Of a DNA stretch of 64,000 bases, positions 1 to 8,774 are shown piece by piece (within the stretch, counting starts at the first letter, position 1; each line of letters begins with the position of its first letter). The notes beneath the pieces are model-generated. The model was given only the letters and a program-made list of their open reading frames with translations. It was not told the DNA's origin and searched no databases. The position numbers and the translations under genes are program-made. The DNA is from SW4 sp042466115 (GTDB taxonomy: Bacteria; Pseudomonadota; Alphaproteobacteria; Rhodobacterales; Rhodobacteraceae), in NCBI RefSeq assembly GCF_042466115.1, contig NZ_JAXHBQ010000001.1, positions 1,116,001-1,180,000 on the forward strand, read 5' to 3'.

Positions 1-671
1 GCGGTCACTGTCGCCTCGATCGTGCGGGATGAATTGGTTTCGACAACCATTTCCCACGGGATGCCTGCCTCGGACAGGCGACGTTGCACGCCTTGACGAA
101 AGATGCAGTTCTTTTCAAACGCAAGGCGCAGCGGACGGTTGCGCCATGCGGTGCCGTTCTCTGTGCCGATCCAGACCAGCGGCTTGATTGCCAGTGTTTC
201 GCCGCCCTCGCCCACTTCGTCCTCGGTGGTGAGCAGCACATCAACCTCGCCCTTGGCATATTGTTCTTTCAGCGCGCGGGTAAAGGATGTCAGCAGTTGC
301 ACCCGCACACGGGGGTATTCGGCGGCAAAGCGCTGCAAGACCTGCGGCACCACCGGATAAACAATGTCGTGGGGCACGCCCAAGGTGACTTCGCCCTCGA
401 ATTCCTGCGCGGTCAGGCGGCTGTAGATTTCATCGTTCAATGACAGCATCCGCCGCGCGTAGCCCAGCAGTTGTTCGCCATTGGGCGACAGGGAAATGCT
501 GCGCGCAGATCGGTCAAACAGCGCCACACCCATCGACTCCTCAAGCCGTTTCAGCTGCATCGACACCGCTGATTGGGTCAGGTGCAACACACCGGCCGCC
601 TTGGTCACGCCGCCCGTGTCGGCAACAGCCACAAAGGAGCGCAGGGCGGTGAGGTCAAGATTGCGGGGCAT
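1..671 (-). CDS. LysR-family transcriptional regulator (3' end cut by window edge)
   Basis: Translation from the ATG at 671 down to base 1 gives about 223 residues without a stop. The N-terminus is a classic LysR winged helix (MPRNLDLTALRSFVAVADTG, then AAGVLHLTQSAVSMQLKRLE), and the rest matches the start of a LysR effector-binding domain (residues about 90 onward, with VTLGVPHDIVYPVVPQVL). The last part of the effector domain lies outside the window. It is divergent from the DUF1127 gene at 793, so it may control that gene and itself from the shared 121-base spacer. The inducer cannot be told from sequence. Confidence 0.9.
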   Translation of the reverse strand, partial: MPRNLDLTALRSFVAVADTGGVTKAAGVLHLTQSAVSMQLKRLEESMGVALFDRSARSISLSPNGEQLLGYARRMLSLNDEIYSRLTAQEFEGEVTLGVPHDIVYPVVPQVLQRFAAEYPRVRVQLLTSFTRALKEQYAKGEVDVLLTTEDEVGEGGETLAIKPLVWIGTENGTAWRNRPLRLAFEKNCIFRQGVQRRLSEAGIPWEMVVETNSSRTIEATVT

Positions 672-792
672 ATCAATATCCGTGATGCATTAACTATCAA
701 ACATTCATTTTCAATATGACATAGGGTCGACTACATATCAATCATCCTGATTCAAACCAGAGAAAACATCACAAACCCGAAAGGACGATCCG
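672..792. promoter_or_regulatory. AT-rich divergent promoter region
   Basis: This spacer between the divergent LysR gene and the DUF1127 gene is clearly richer in A and T than its surroundings, especially 690-755. LysR proteins usually bind such divergent spacers. I could not define a clean T-N11-A operator or -35/-10 pair, so only the region is marked. Confidence 0.35.
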
Positions 793-1011
793 ATGTCCAT
801 GACACACGACATGCACTACGCCGCCAACCGCCGCCCTGCCCTGCGCTCTCCGCTGGGCCTGTTCACCGAAGCGCTTGTGGTCTGGCAGCAGCGCCGCGCA
901 CTTGCCCGCCTTGACGATACCCGCCTGTGCGACATCGGCATCTCGCGCGAGGATGCACGCCGCGAAGCAGCCCGCCCCGTCTGGGACGTGCCAACAGGCT
1001 GGCGCTCCTGA
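793..1011 (+). CDS. DUF1127 (YjiS-like) small protein
   Basis: A 72-residue basic protein with the DUF1127 core in its C-terminal half (LARLDDTRLCDIGISREDA). Single-domain DUF1127 proteins are common in Rhodobacterales and are tied in other Alphaproteobacteria to RNA turnover and to phosphate or carbon regulation, but the job of this copy is unknown. The start follows an AAAGGA Shine-Dalgarno sequence at about 780. It is divergent from a LysR gene, a frequent arrangement for this family, which suggests LysR control. Confidence 0.85.
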   Translation: MSMTHDMHYAANRRPALRSPLGLFTEALVVWQQRRALARLDDTRLCDIGISREDARREAARPVWDVPTGWRS

Positions 1012-1179
1012 ACCTCGAAATTTCCCGAAAATCCGGTCATTCTGCGCAATCCTGCGTGAAATGATCGGATTTTTGCGTGTCCTGCCTCCGGTATTCCTTG
1101 AAAACGCGGGGAAATACGCCAATATCACCCCCAAGGATACCGCACACGCGGTGCAACCCGTTCAACCTTGGAGGCTTTG

Positions 1180-1953
1180 ATGGCTGACTACAGACCGATG
1201 GACGCTGGCGTAGGTGCCCGCAGCGTTGAAATCGACGCGGGGCTTCGCGCCCACATGAACAAAGTTTACGGCACCATGTCCGTGGGCATGATTATCACGG
1301 CGCTGGCCGCATGGGCCATTTCCGGCCTTGCCACGGCTGATGCCGGCACGGCTGCGGCGCAACTGTCCAACGGCATTTTCCTGTCCGACCTTGGCGTGAC
1401 GCTTTACACCACGCCGCTGCGCTGGGTGATCATGTTCCTGCCGCTGGTGATGGTTTTCGCCTTTGGCGCGATGATCAACCGCCTGTCGGCTGCTGGCGCA
1501 CAACTGTTCTTTTATGCCTTCGCGCTGGCGATGGGTGTGTCGATCAGCTGGATCTTCCTCAGCTTCACCGGATACTCGATCATTCAGGTCTTCCTTGTCA
1601 CGTCAATCGCCTTTGCCGGACTGTCGCTTTATGGCTACACGACCAAGCGCGACATCAGCGGCTGGGGCAGCTTCCTGATCATGGGCGTGATCGGCCTGAT
1701 CGTGGCCATGGTCATCAACATCTTCCTGCAATCGCCGGTGATGATGTATGCCATTTCGATGATCGGTGTGCTGATCTTTGCAGGCCTCACCGCCTATGAC
1801 ACCCAGAACATCAAGAACACCTACCTTGCCCACGCCCACCACGGCGACAAGGAATGGTTGGGCAAGGCCGCCATCATGGGCGCGCTGAACCTCTACCTTG
1901 ATTTCATCAACATGTTCATGTTCCTGCTGCAACTGCTGGGCAACCGCAACTAG
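1180..1953 (+). CDS. Bax inhibitor-1 / YccA family membrane protein
   Basis: A 257-residue polytopic protein with about seven hydrophobic segments and the BI-1 family C-terminal signature (AGLTAYDTQNIKNTY, then AALNLYLDFINMFMFLLQLL-type tail ending in GNRN). BI-1/YccA proteins act in membranes as pH-sensitive ion leak channels or as modulators of FtsH proteolysis; which applies here is unknown. The ATG at 1180 is preferred over an in-frame TTG at 1168 because a GGAGG at 1170-1174 lies five bases upstream. It is a single-gene unit closed by a strong terminator at 1976-2010. Confidence 0.92.
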   Translation: MADYRPMDAGVGARSVEIDAGLRAHMNKVYGTMSVGMIITALAAWAISGLATADAGTAAAQLSNGIFLSDLGVTLYTTPLRWVIMFLPLVMVFAFGAMINRLSAAGAQLFFYAFALAMGVSISWIFLSFTGYSIIQVFLVTSIAFAGLSLYGYTTKRDISGWGSFLIMGVIGLIVAMVINIFLQSPVMMYAISMIGVLIFAGLTAYDTQNIKNTYLAHAHHGDKEWLGKAAIMGALNLYLDFINMFMFLLQLLGNRN

Positions 1954-1975
1954 GCAGTGCTGAACACGACTGATC

Positions 1976-2010
1976 AAAGCCCCCGTGGTTTGTGCCACGG
2001 GGGCTTTTTT
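1976..2010 (+). terminator. Rho-independent terminator after the BI-1 gene
   Basis: A perfect 13-base inverted repeat (AAAGCCCCCGTGG at 1976-1988 with CCACGGGGGCTTT at 1995-2007), a six-base loop and a run of six T at 2005-2010. It lies 23 bases after the BI-1 stop codon. Confidence 0.93.
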
Positions 2011-2071
2011 ATATCCAAGACTTGCCCTGCTGCATCCGTCATACTGTCAAAGCAACCCGCAAGGACACGTC

Positions 2072-4027
2072 ATGACGCCCCGTTTCCCCCGCCATTTGCG
2101 CCTGCCCGCATTACCACTGGACGCCTATTGCGTTGATTGCGGGTCGGGTGCGGGCGACCAGCAGGTCAGCGATACCGCCCTGCTGGACCGCGATGCGTTT
2201 GAGAGGTTTGCCGTGCGCGATGACGTTCCCGGTGCCCTGGGCGTGCGCGAGGTCAAGTTTGTCATTACGCATGCCGACACGGACACGCCGCGACTGATGT
2301 TCATGAACAGCAACCTGAACCCCCTGCACTACTACTTTGTCCGTGATCATCTGGGCGCCGATCTGTCCGTGGCCGATTTCAACCGCGTGACTTATTTCAC
2401 CGAAAACCGGAAATTCATCGTCGGCAATATCGTCGCCTATGACAACTACACCCGCCCCGATGGCACGCCCGGCCTTTATGCACTGGAATTCTGGCCAACT
2501 GACCCGATGGGTGCGCAGGCGGTTGCGCTGGCCTATGGGATGGTGCGTGACGCAATGCCATTTGCGCGCGAAACGCTGGCCTTTCACCCCTCGGGCGACA
2601 TCCAAGAGGCGCGTCTGGCCGAGGAGGCCGATCTGTTCGCCGCCTTTGCCATCCCGACCGTGTCGACATTCGAGATATTCGAGGATGTGCGCTTTAACCC
2701 GCTTCACCTTGGCATGGCCATCGGCACCCTGCGCGTCATCGACGGGACCGAGCGCCGCCCGCCTGCGCCCACCGATATCGTGATCTATGACCGCCTGCCC
2801 AATGACCTGCCGCTGGTGGCAGGCGTGCTGTCCACCACGCCGCAGACCGCCCTGTCACATGTGAACCTGCGCGCGCAGCAAAACGACATCCCCAACGCCT
2901 ATCTGCGCGGTGCGGCGGATGATCCGGCGATTGCCCCGCTGATTGGCCAGATCGTGCGGATGACCGTGACGGCCGAAGGGGTCAGCGTGACGCCCGCCAG
3001 CGCCGCTGAACGCGCCGCCGCTTTGGTCGCGCGCCGCCCCGAACTGGCGCAGATACCGCCGCGCAATCTGACCCCGCGCGCAATTGTGCCACTGGATGAT
3101 CTGCGTTTTGACCAGGCGGATGCATTCGGGGCCAAGGCCACCAATGTGGCCGAACTGCGCCGCTCGATTGACCCGGTCTATGTGCCTGACGGGTTCGCCG
3201 TGCCGTTTTCCTTTTACGACACCTTTATGGTGGCCAATGGGCTTTATGATCTGATCCGCGCGCAGATGGCCGCCCCAGATTTCGCCGATGATACGCTGCG
3301 CCCCGATGTGCTGAAATCCATCCGCCGCGCGATCAAGGACGCGCCAATGCCCACGCCCTTGGCGGATCAGTTGGACGCAATGCACCGCGCCTTTCCGGCA
3401 GGCACCACGCCACGCTGTCGGTCATCCGCCAATAACGAAGATTTGGTCGGGTTCACGGGCGCGGGGCTTTATGATTCCTATACCCACCGTCTGGACGAAG
3501 GCCATATCAACAAATCCATCAAACAGGTCTGGGCCAGCCTGTGGAATGCCCGCGCCTTTGAAGAACGCGACTTTTACCGGATTGATCATCTAAGTGCTGC
3601 GATGGGCGTGCTGGTGCATCCCAACTTTGACGACGAACGGGTCAACGGCGTGGCGCTGACCCGCAACATCTATTTCCCGACCTTCGAGGGGTATTTCATC
3701 AATTCCCAAGTGGGCGAAGACCTGATCACCAACCCCGAAAGCGATGCCATCGCCGAGGAAGTGCTGATTATCAAGGATTTGAACCTGCGCAACGTGGAAT
3801 CATACGAGACGATCTATGTGCGCCGCTCGACCCTTGTGGCGCCGGACACGACCGTGATCGCTCGCCCCGATCTGATGTTGCTGATTTCGCAGCTGAAACT
3901 GATCCACGACCATTTCAAAGCACTTTATCGCCGCACGGATGACCCAACGTTCGCGATGGACATCGAGTTCAAGTTCGATCTCAATGGCCACCTCGCAATC
4001 AAGCAAGCGCGCCCGTGGACGGGCTGA
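2072..4027 (+). CDS. PEP/pyruvate-binding dikinase with glucan-water-dikinase-like domain order
   Basis: A 651-residue protein. Residues 1-240 match nothing I recognise. Residues 250-290 look like a swivelling phosphohistidine domain (ALSHVNLRAQQNDIPNAY, candidate His263). Residues 340-651 are an ATP-binding domain of the pyruvate phosphate dikinase type (FGAKATNVAEL, RSSANNEDL, GAGLYDSYTH, ending FDLNGHLAIKQARPW). The His domain therefore precedes the ATP domain, the order of alpha-glucan water dikinases, not of PEP synthase, and no TIM-barrel PEP domain follows. The ATG at 2072 has AAGGA at 2061-2065, and earlier in-frame starts would run into the terminator. Probable role: ATP-dependent phosphotransfer to an unknown acceptor. 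Confidence 0.8.
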   Translation: MTPRFPRHLRLPALPLDAYCVDCGSGAGDQQVSDTALLDRDAFERFAVRDDVPGALGVREVKFVITHADTDTPRLMFMNSNLNPLHYYFVRDHLGADLSVADFNRVTYFTENRKFIVGNIVAYDNYTRPDGTPGLYALEFWPTDPMGAQAVALAYGMVRDAMPFARETLAFHPSGDIQEARLAEEADLFAAFAIPTVSTFEIFEDVRFNPLHLGMAIGTLRVIDGTERRPPAPTDIVIYDRLPNDLPLVAGVLSTTPQTALSHVNLRAQQNDIPNAYLRGAADDPAIAPLIGQIVRMTVTAEGVSVTPASAAERAAALVARRPELAQIPPRNLTPRAIVPLDDLRFDQADAFGAKATNVAELRRSIDPVYVPDGFAVPFSFYDTFMVANGLYDLIRAQMAAPDFADDTLRPDVLKSIRRAIKDAPMPTPLADQLDAMHRAFPAGTTPRCRSSANNEDLVGFTGAGLYDSYTHRLDEGHINKSIKQVWASLWNARAFEERDFYRIDHLSAAMGVLVHPNFDDERVNGVALTRNIYFPTFEGYFINSQVGEDLITNPESDAIAEEVLIIKDLNLRNVESYETIYVRRSTLVAPDTTVIARPDLMLLISQLKLIHDHFKALYRRTDDPTFAMDIEFKFDLNGHLAIKQARPWTG

Positions 4028-4039
4028 CCCGAGGTGCCC

Positions 4040-4438
4040 ATGACCGATCTGACCCTGCCGATCACCAGCCTTGCCGCCCTTGCCAACGGGGCGATTTACC
4101 TGATTCTGACGTGGCGGGTGATCCGCATGCGCAGGCGTGACGGGATCGTTCTGGGGGACAATGGCGACCGGATCATGGCCAAACGCATCCGTGGCCACGC
4201 GAATGCGGCGGAACAGATGCCCCTTGCGCTCATAATGATCGCGCTGGTGGAAGTGCGTGATGGCAATGCCTTCGCGCTGGCGACGCTGGCGGCCCTGTTC
4301 ACATTGGGGCGTGCACTGCACGCGGCCTATTTCACGATCCACGGCACGCACTGGCGGTTTCGCATGTGGGGGATGGCCGCGACACTTGGCGCGCAGGCTG
4401 GGTTTTTGCTGCTTTTGGCTTACACGCTGGTGTCATAG
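4040..4438 (+). CDS. MAPEG family membrane protein
   Basis: A 132-residue protein with four hydrophobic segments and the MAPEG (microsomal glutathione S-transferase-like) pattern of a cytoplasmic basic loop followed by NAAEQMPLALIMIAL and GRALHAAYF. Bacterial members are often annotated as YecN-like and their substrates are unknown. The ATG at 4040 has GAGG at 4031-4034. It begins 12 bases after the dikinase stop, so the two genes are probably co-transcribed, though a functional link is not obvious. Confidence 0.82.
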   Translation: MTDLTLPITSLAALANGAIYLILTWRVIRMRRRDGIVLGDNGDRIMAKRIRGHANAAEQMPLALIMIALVEVRDGNAFALATLAALFTLGRALHAAYFTIHGTHWRFRMWGMAATLGAQAGFLLLLAYTLVS

Positions 4439-4541
4439 GCTGCGGCGACTTCCCGCTTGAACCGCCCTATCGGCGGAATTTTCCTATCCGGTCGGGGACT
4501 TGGCTTGCTAGCCTGCCCGCGGCAGATAAGGAAAGCCGACC

Positions 4542-5153
4542 TTGAAGCTGATGCAAAATCTGTTCGCGGCCAAACTGGCGGATGGTCTTGATCCGGTGCG
4601 CGACGCGTTGTTGGCGGCCCAGATCGTTGACACCGCAGATATCTGGCATCCGGTGGCGACCCTTGCCGTTGGCGGGCTGGTTGCCGTGGGGTTTGATCGC
4701 AAGAGCGAGGAAATGTTGGTTGTTTCCGCGCATGGGCAAAGTGTTTTCGATTGCCGCAACGGCGCGATCCGCTACCAGGATGAACACGCGGATGGCTATG
4801 ATGCCCCGCCCCTCAAGGCGGCCCGCCTTGACCACCCCGCCGCCGAGCGTTTCGACATGGCGGGCCGTGATGGCGGGGGCTTGCGCAGTGTGACGCGCGA
4901 TGGCTGGCGGGTTGCGCGGATCAATCTGTGCTGGCCGGAAACCTATTGCATCTTGCAGCCCCCCAAAGCGTCAATTCACGCGCTGGCACGGGTGCAACAG
5001 GATCAGGATACGACGTTCTACCTGATGGCCAAGGAACGCACGGATATCCGTGCTTTCGGGTTTTCGTGGACCGGCGAAAGCCTTGTGCTGGCCACCGCGT
5101 CAGACCTGCACATCTGGACCCGCGAAACGCTGAAGTTGACCAACCCGTCCTGA
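4542..5153 (+). CDS. Hypothetical protein
   Basis: A 203-residue soluble protein that I do not recognise. It has no signal peptide or membrane segment. Several short beta-rich stretches (VATLAVGGLVAVGFD, FGFSWTGESLVLATASDLHIWT near the C-terminus) look like WD40/beta-propeller blades, but too few are present for a propeller. The TTG at 4542 is placed as start because AAGGAAAG lies about six bases upstream; the ATG at 4551 would be 15 bases from it. It is convergent with rpmG. Confidence 0.6.
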   Translation: MKLMQNLFAAKLADGLDPVRDALLAAQIVDTADIWHPVATLAVGGLVAVGFDRKSEEMLVVSAHGQSVFDCRNGAIRYQDEHADGYDAPPLKAARLDHPAAERFDMAGRDGGGLRSVTRDGWRVARINLCWPETYCILQPPKASIHALARVQQDQDTTFYLMAKERTDIRAFGFSWTGESLVLATASDLHIWTRETLKLTNPS

Positions 5154-5157
5154 AACG

Positions 5158-5183
5158 AAAAAGACCGCGCAGATTGCACGGCC
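5158..5183 (-). terminator. Terminator of rpmG
   Basis: Read on the minus strand, an eight-base stem with two G-U pairs (GGCCGTGC with GCGCGGTC, plus-strand 5163-5183), a five-base loop and then TTTTT (plus-strand AAAAA 5158-5162). It lies 28 bases past the rpmG stop codon. Confidence 0.7.
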
Positions 5184-5210
5184 CCTGTTCACTGTCCTTG
5201 AAACGCAAGA

Positions 5211-5378
5211 TTACTTGATCTTGCCTTCCTTGTATTCAACATGCTTGCGCACAACGGGGTCATATTTGTTGACCGTCATTTTTTCGGTCATCGTGCGTGC
5301 ATTTTTCTTGGTCACATAAAAGTGCCCGGTCCCCGCGGTGGAGTTCAGGCGGATTTTGATCGTGGTCGGCTTCGCCAT
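5211..5378 (-). CDS. rpmG: 50S ribosomal protein L33
   Basis: A 55-residue protein beginning [20 protein letters not shown] and ending [11 protein letters not shown], the standard alphaproteobacterial L33. This is the cysteine-free form: the zinc-binding CxxC pairs of some L33 proteins are absent. A GAGGA precedes the ATG by about eight bases. The gene is monocistronic with its own terminator downstream. Confidence 0.97.
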
Positions 5379-5486
5379 GTCACTTGTCCTCGGATTAGCG
5401 GGGCGCGCTGTGGCCCGTCGCGTGCGTGAATTAGAAGCCCGCTACTTAACGGCTTGGGTGATGCTGTCAACCCTGAACCGTGCCAG

Positions 5487-5855
5487 TCAGCGCATGTCCT
5501 TGCGGGTCAGCGCCTTGAGCAGGGCCGCGATCATCACGTTGGACAATTTCGGCCCCTTGGCGACACCCATGGCCGGATCATCATCGCGCCCGATCTGGCG
5601 ACGCAATGAACAGGTCCAGTGGCCATGCACCTCGCTTGCGGTGCCTTGCAGCGAAATCGCCCAGCCGGGCAACCCGTGATCAATTACCATCAACACGGCG
5701 TCCACGCCGCCCATCGCCCCGTTGCGGATCATCGCCTGATCAACATCGGGCAGCTGTGTTTCCACCCCGTCAAAGGCCAGTTCGCATAGGGCCGCATCAT
5801 AAAGCGGCTCTTGTTCGATCTTTTCGGCGAGCGCGACAAGTGCTTGGGCTTGCAT
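5487..5855 (-). CDS. Hypothetical protein
   Basis: A 122-residue soluble protein, unrecognised. It has an acidic N-terminal half (LAEKIEQEPLYDAALCELAF) and a motif-like centre (HGHWTCSLRRQIGRDDDPAMG). The start ATG at 5855 follows GAGGGAGAAAA, a good ribosome-binding site. It is divergent from ppsA and shares a 131-base spacer with it, so it may be co-regulated, but nothing in the sequence shows this. Confidence 0.65.
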   Translation of the reverse strand: MQAQALVALAEKIEQEPLYDAALCELAFDGVETQLPDVDQAMIRNGAMGGVDAVLMVIDHGLPGWAISLQGTASEVHGHWTCSLRRQIGRDDDPAMGVAKGPKLSNVMIAALLKALTRKDMR

Positions 5856-5986
5856 GGGTTTTCTCCCTCAGTTGCAATGTCCCTCCCACGATATTCCATT
5901 CACAATATCCCCACCATGACGTGCGTCAAGGCGCGCCTCGCCAAGCCGGAATAAACTGCGCCCATACACCTTTTGGGAGAAGACTA

Positions 5987-8359
5987 ATGTCCGACAACGT
6001 CATCTGGTTCGAGAATCTGAAACGCGCGGATGTCGCCCTTGTGGGCGGCAAGAACTCGTCGCTTGGTGAAATGGTGCAAACGCTTGGCCCCAAGGGGATT
6101 GATGTGCCAACGGGATTCGCGACCAGTTCGGATGCTTACCGCGGCTTTATCGAAGCCAACAATCTGCACACACGCATTTCTACCGAAATGGACGCCCTTG
6201 CAGCGCACAAGATCACCCTGCACGAGGCTGGCACCCGAATCCGTGCGATGATCAACGCGGGCGACTGGCCCGATGATCTGCGCGCCGACATCCTGACAGC
6301 GTATCAGGAAATGGCGCGCCGTACGGGCAGCGACAATCCGTCTGTCGCCGTGCGTTCCTCGGCGACCGCCGAAGACCTACCCGATGCCAGTTTCGCCGGA
6401 CAGCAGGAAACATTTCTGAACGTCGAAGGAGAAGCGGCCCTGCTGGCCGCCTGCAAACGCTGCTATGCCTCGCTGTTTACCGACCGCGCGATCACCTACC
6501 GCACCCTGCAAGGGTTCGATCACATGGCCGTGGCCCTGTCGATCGGCGTGCAGCAAATGGTGCGTTCGGACATCGGCGGATCGGGTGTGATGTTTTCCAT
6601 CGACACGGAATCGGGCTTCGACAAGGTCGTGCTGATCAACGCCGCATGGGGTTTGGGGGAAAATGTTGTTCAGGGCGCGGTCACACCCGACGAATACATG
6701 GTCTATAAACCCTTCCTGAAAGACAAAAAGCGCAAGCCCATCGTTGAACGCACCCTTGGCGCGAAAGAGATCAAGATGATCTATGCAGACGGTGGCAAAG
6801 CCGTCAAAAACGTGCGCACCAGCCGCGCCGAACGCGCCCGGTTTGTGCTCTCCGAGGATGAAATCTGCGAACTCGCCCGTCAGGCCTGCACCATCGAGGA
6901 CCACTATGGCTGCGCCATGGACATGGAATGGGCGCGCGATGGCAACACGGGCAAGCTTTATATCGTGCAGGCCCGTCCTGAAACCGTGCAGTCGCGCGCC
7001 GAGGTTGGTGCCATGAAATCCTACACCGTCACCGAAACCGGTGAACGTCTGCTTACGGGCCTTTCTGTTGGCGGGGCCGTGGCCACAGGGCCGGTCTGCC
7101 TGATCGAAACGGCCGCCGACATCGACAACTTTGTCGACGGGTCGATCCTTGTGACCCAAACGACCGACCCCGACTGGGTGCCGATCATGAAGCGCGCCAG
7201 TGCCATCGTCACCGACCACGGCGGGCGCACCAGCCACGCTGCCATCGTCAGCCGCGAACTGGGCCTGCCTGCCATCGTCGGCACAGGCAACGCCACCCAT
7301 ATTCTGCACGATGATCAGGAAATCACGGTCAGCTGCGCCGAGGGCGAAGAAGGCTATGTTTACGCCGGTCACGCCACGATTGTGGTCGAGGATATTGATC
7401 TGGGCGATCTGCCCGACACGAAAACCAAAGTCATGTTCAACATGGCCAATCCCTCGGCAGCATCGCGCTGGTGGCGCTTGCCTGCGGATGGTGTCGGCCT
7501 TGCCCGCATGGAATTCGTCGTCAACAACGCGATCAAGGTGCACCCGCTTGCGTTGACCCGCTTTGATGAACTGACTGACGAGGCCGTGAAAGAGGAGATT
7601 GAGACCCTCACCCGTGGCTACGACCAAAAGCCCGACTATTTTGTCGACACGCTTGCCCTTGGGCTGTCGCGGATTGCAGCCGTGCATTACCCCAACCCCG
7701 TTATCGTGCGCATGTCGGACTTTAAAACAAACGAATACGCGGCCCTTTTGGGTGGCACCCAGTTTGAACCCAACGAAGAAAACCCGATGATCGGCTGGCG
7801 CGGTGCCTCCCGCTATTACTCGGATGCCTATAAGGACGGGTTCGCGCTGGAATGTCAGGCCATCGCCAAGGCGCGCGGGGTCAAAGGGTTCGACAATATT
7901 CTGATGATGATCCCTTTCTGCCGCACGCCAGACGAGGCCGACCGCGTGCTAAAGGTCATGGTCGAAAACGGATTGAAGCGCGGCAAGGACGGCTTGCAGG
8001 TCTATGTGATGTGCGAGATCCCTGCCAACGTCATTCTGGCCGAGGAATTCGCCAAACGGTTCGACGGGTTCTCGATTGGCTCGAACGACCTGACGCAACT
8101 GACACTTGGGGTGGACCGCGATAACGAAACCCTCGCGCCTTTGTTCAAAGAGGACAACGCCGCCGTGCTGTGGATGATCGAACAGATGATCTCCCGCGCC
8201 CACGCGGTCGGTGCCAAAGTCGGGTTCTGCGGCCAAGCGCCCAGTAACGACCCCGCCTTTGCCAAACTGCTGGTGGGGTTCGGGATCGATTTAATCTCGG
8301 TCACGCCGGATGCGTTCCGCAGTGTCAAAGCCAATGTGGCGGCAGCCGAAAAGGGGTAG
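5987..8359 (+). CDS. ppsA: Phosphoenolpyruvate synthase (pyruvate, water dikinase)
   Basis: A 790-residue enzyme of full family length that makes PEP from pyruvate and ATP for gluconeogenesis. Order: N-terminal ATP-grasp domain (GGKNSSLGEM at residues 21-30, VRSSATAEDLPDASFAGQQE), swivelling domain with the phospho-carrier His417 in TDHGGRTSHAAIVSREL, and a C-terminal PEP/pyruvate barrel (SIGSNDLTQLTLGVDRDN, and the catalytic Cys748 in GFCGQAPSN). The ATG at 5987 follows GGGAGA at about 5975. Gluconeogenic PEP synthesis fits a cell living on amino acids, betaines and other C2-C4 compounds, as other genes here imply. Confidence 0.96.
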   Translation: MSDNVIWFENLKRADVALVGGKNSSLGEMVQTLGPKGIDVPTGFATSSDAYRGFIEANNLHTRISTEMDALAAHKITLHEAGTRIRAMINAGDWPDDLRADILTAYQEMARRTGSDNPSVAVRSSATAEDLPDASFAGQQETFLNVEGEAALLAACKRCYASLFTDRAITYRTLQGFDHMAVALSIGVQQMVRSDIGGSGVMFSIDTESGFDKVVLINAAWGLGENVVQGAVTPDEYMVYKPFLKDKKRKPIVERTLGAKEIKMIYADGGKAVKNVRTSRAERARFVLSEDEICELARQACTIEDHYGCAMDMEWARDGNTGKLYIVQARPETVQSRAEVGAMKSYTVTETGERLLTGLSVGGAVATGPVCLIETAADIDNFVDGSILVTQTTDPDWVPIMKRASAIVTDHGGRTSHAAIVSRELGLPAIVGTGNATHILHDDQEITVSCAEGEEGYVYAGHATIVVEDIDLGDLPDTKTKVMFNMANPSAASRWWRLPADGVGLARMEFVVNNAIKVHPLALTRFDELTDEAVKEEIETLTRGYDQKPDYFVDTLALGLSRIAAVHYPNPVIVRMSDFKTNEYAALLGGTQFEPNEENPMIGWRGASRYYSDAYKDGFALECQAIAKARGVKGFDNILMMIPFCRTPDEADRVLKVMVENGLKRGKDGLQVYVMCEIPANVILAEEFAKRFDGFSIGSNDLTQLTLGVDRDNETLAPLFKEDNAAVLWMIEQMISRAHAVGAKVGFCGQAPSNDPAFAKLLVGFGIDLISVTPDAFRSVKANVAAAEKG

Positions 8360-8362
8360 TTT

Positions 8363-8764
8363 GCGCGGACGGCCTGTAAGCCGGATTCTGTCCCGGTGGT
8401 ACCCTGGGGTGCCACCATGGATGACCATTCATCTTAAGCGGCTGTTACCAACCGCCCTCTAGCTGCCAACCCGGGCCCCTTGGGTTCAGGCATCCTTGCG
8501 GCGGTATGCCTTGCGGCACCTGCCCGCGCGGGGCCCCTATTTGGCATTGCTCCTGGTGGGGCTTGCCGTGCCACCCGTGTTGCCACGCGTGCGGTGGGCT
8601 CTTACCCCACCGTTTCACCCTGACCCCGGAACATGTCCGGGGCGGTCTGTTTTCTGTGGCGCTTTCCCTGGGGTTGCCCCCGCCGGGCGTTACCCGGCAC
8701 CATGCCTTGTGGAGTCCGGACTTTCCTCGGGTGTTGCCACCCGCGATCACCCAGCCATCCGCGC
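8363..8764 (-). ncRNA. rnpB: RNase P RNA (class A)
   Basis: The minus strand carries the universally conserved GAGGAAAGTCCGG (plus-strand 8716-8728) near the 5' end and ACAGAATCCGGCTTACAGG at the 3' end. The termini pair as P1: GCGCGGATGGC at about 8764 with GCCGTCCGCGC at about 8363, one wobble. Length about 400 nt is normal for the alphaproteobacterial type. Ends are set from the P1 helix and may be off by a few bases. It is the catalytic RNA for tRNA 5' maturation. Confidence 0.95.
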
Positions 8765-8774
8765 GATATGCGAC

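Noticed and set aside
6377..7687. Long open frame (436 codons) on the minus strand opposite ppsA
   Set aside because: It lies wholly inside ppsA, which has all catalytic motifs. The product is His/Gly/Arg-rich with no domain, as expected for an antisense frame in GC-rich DNA.
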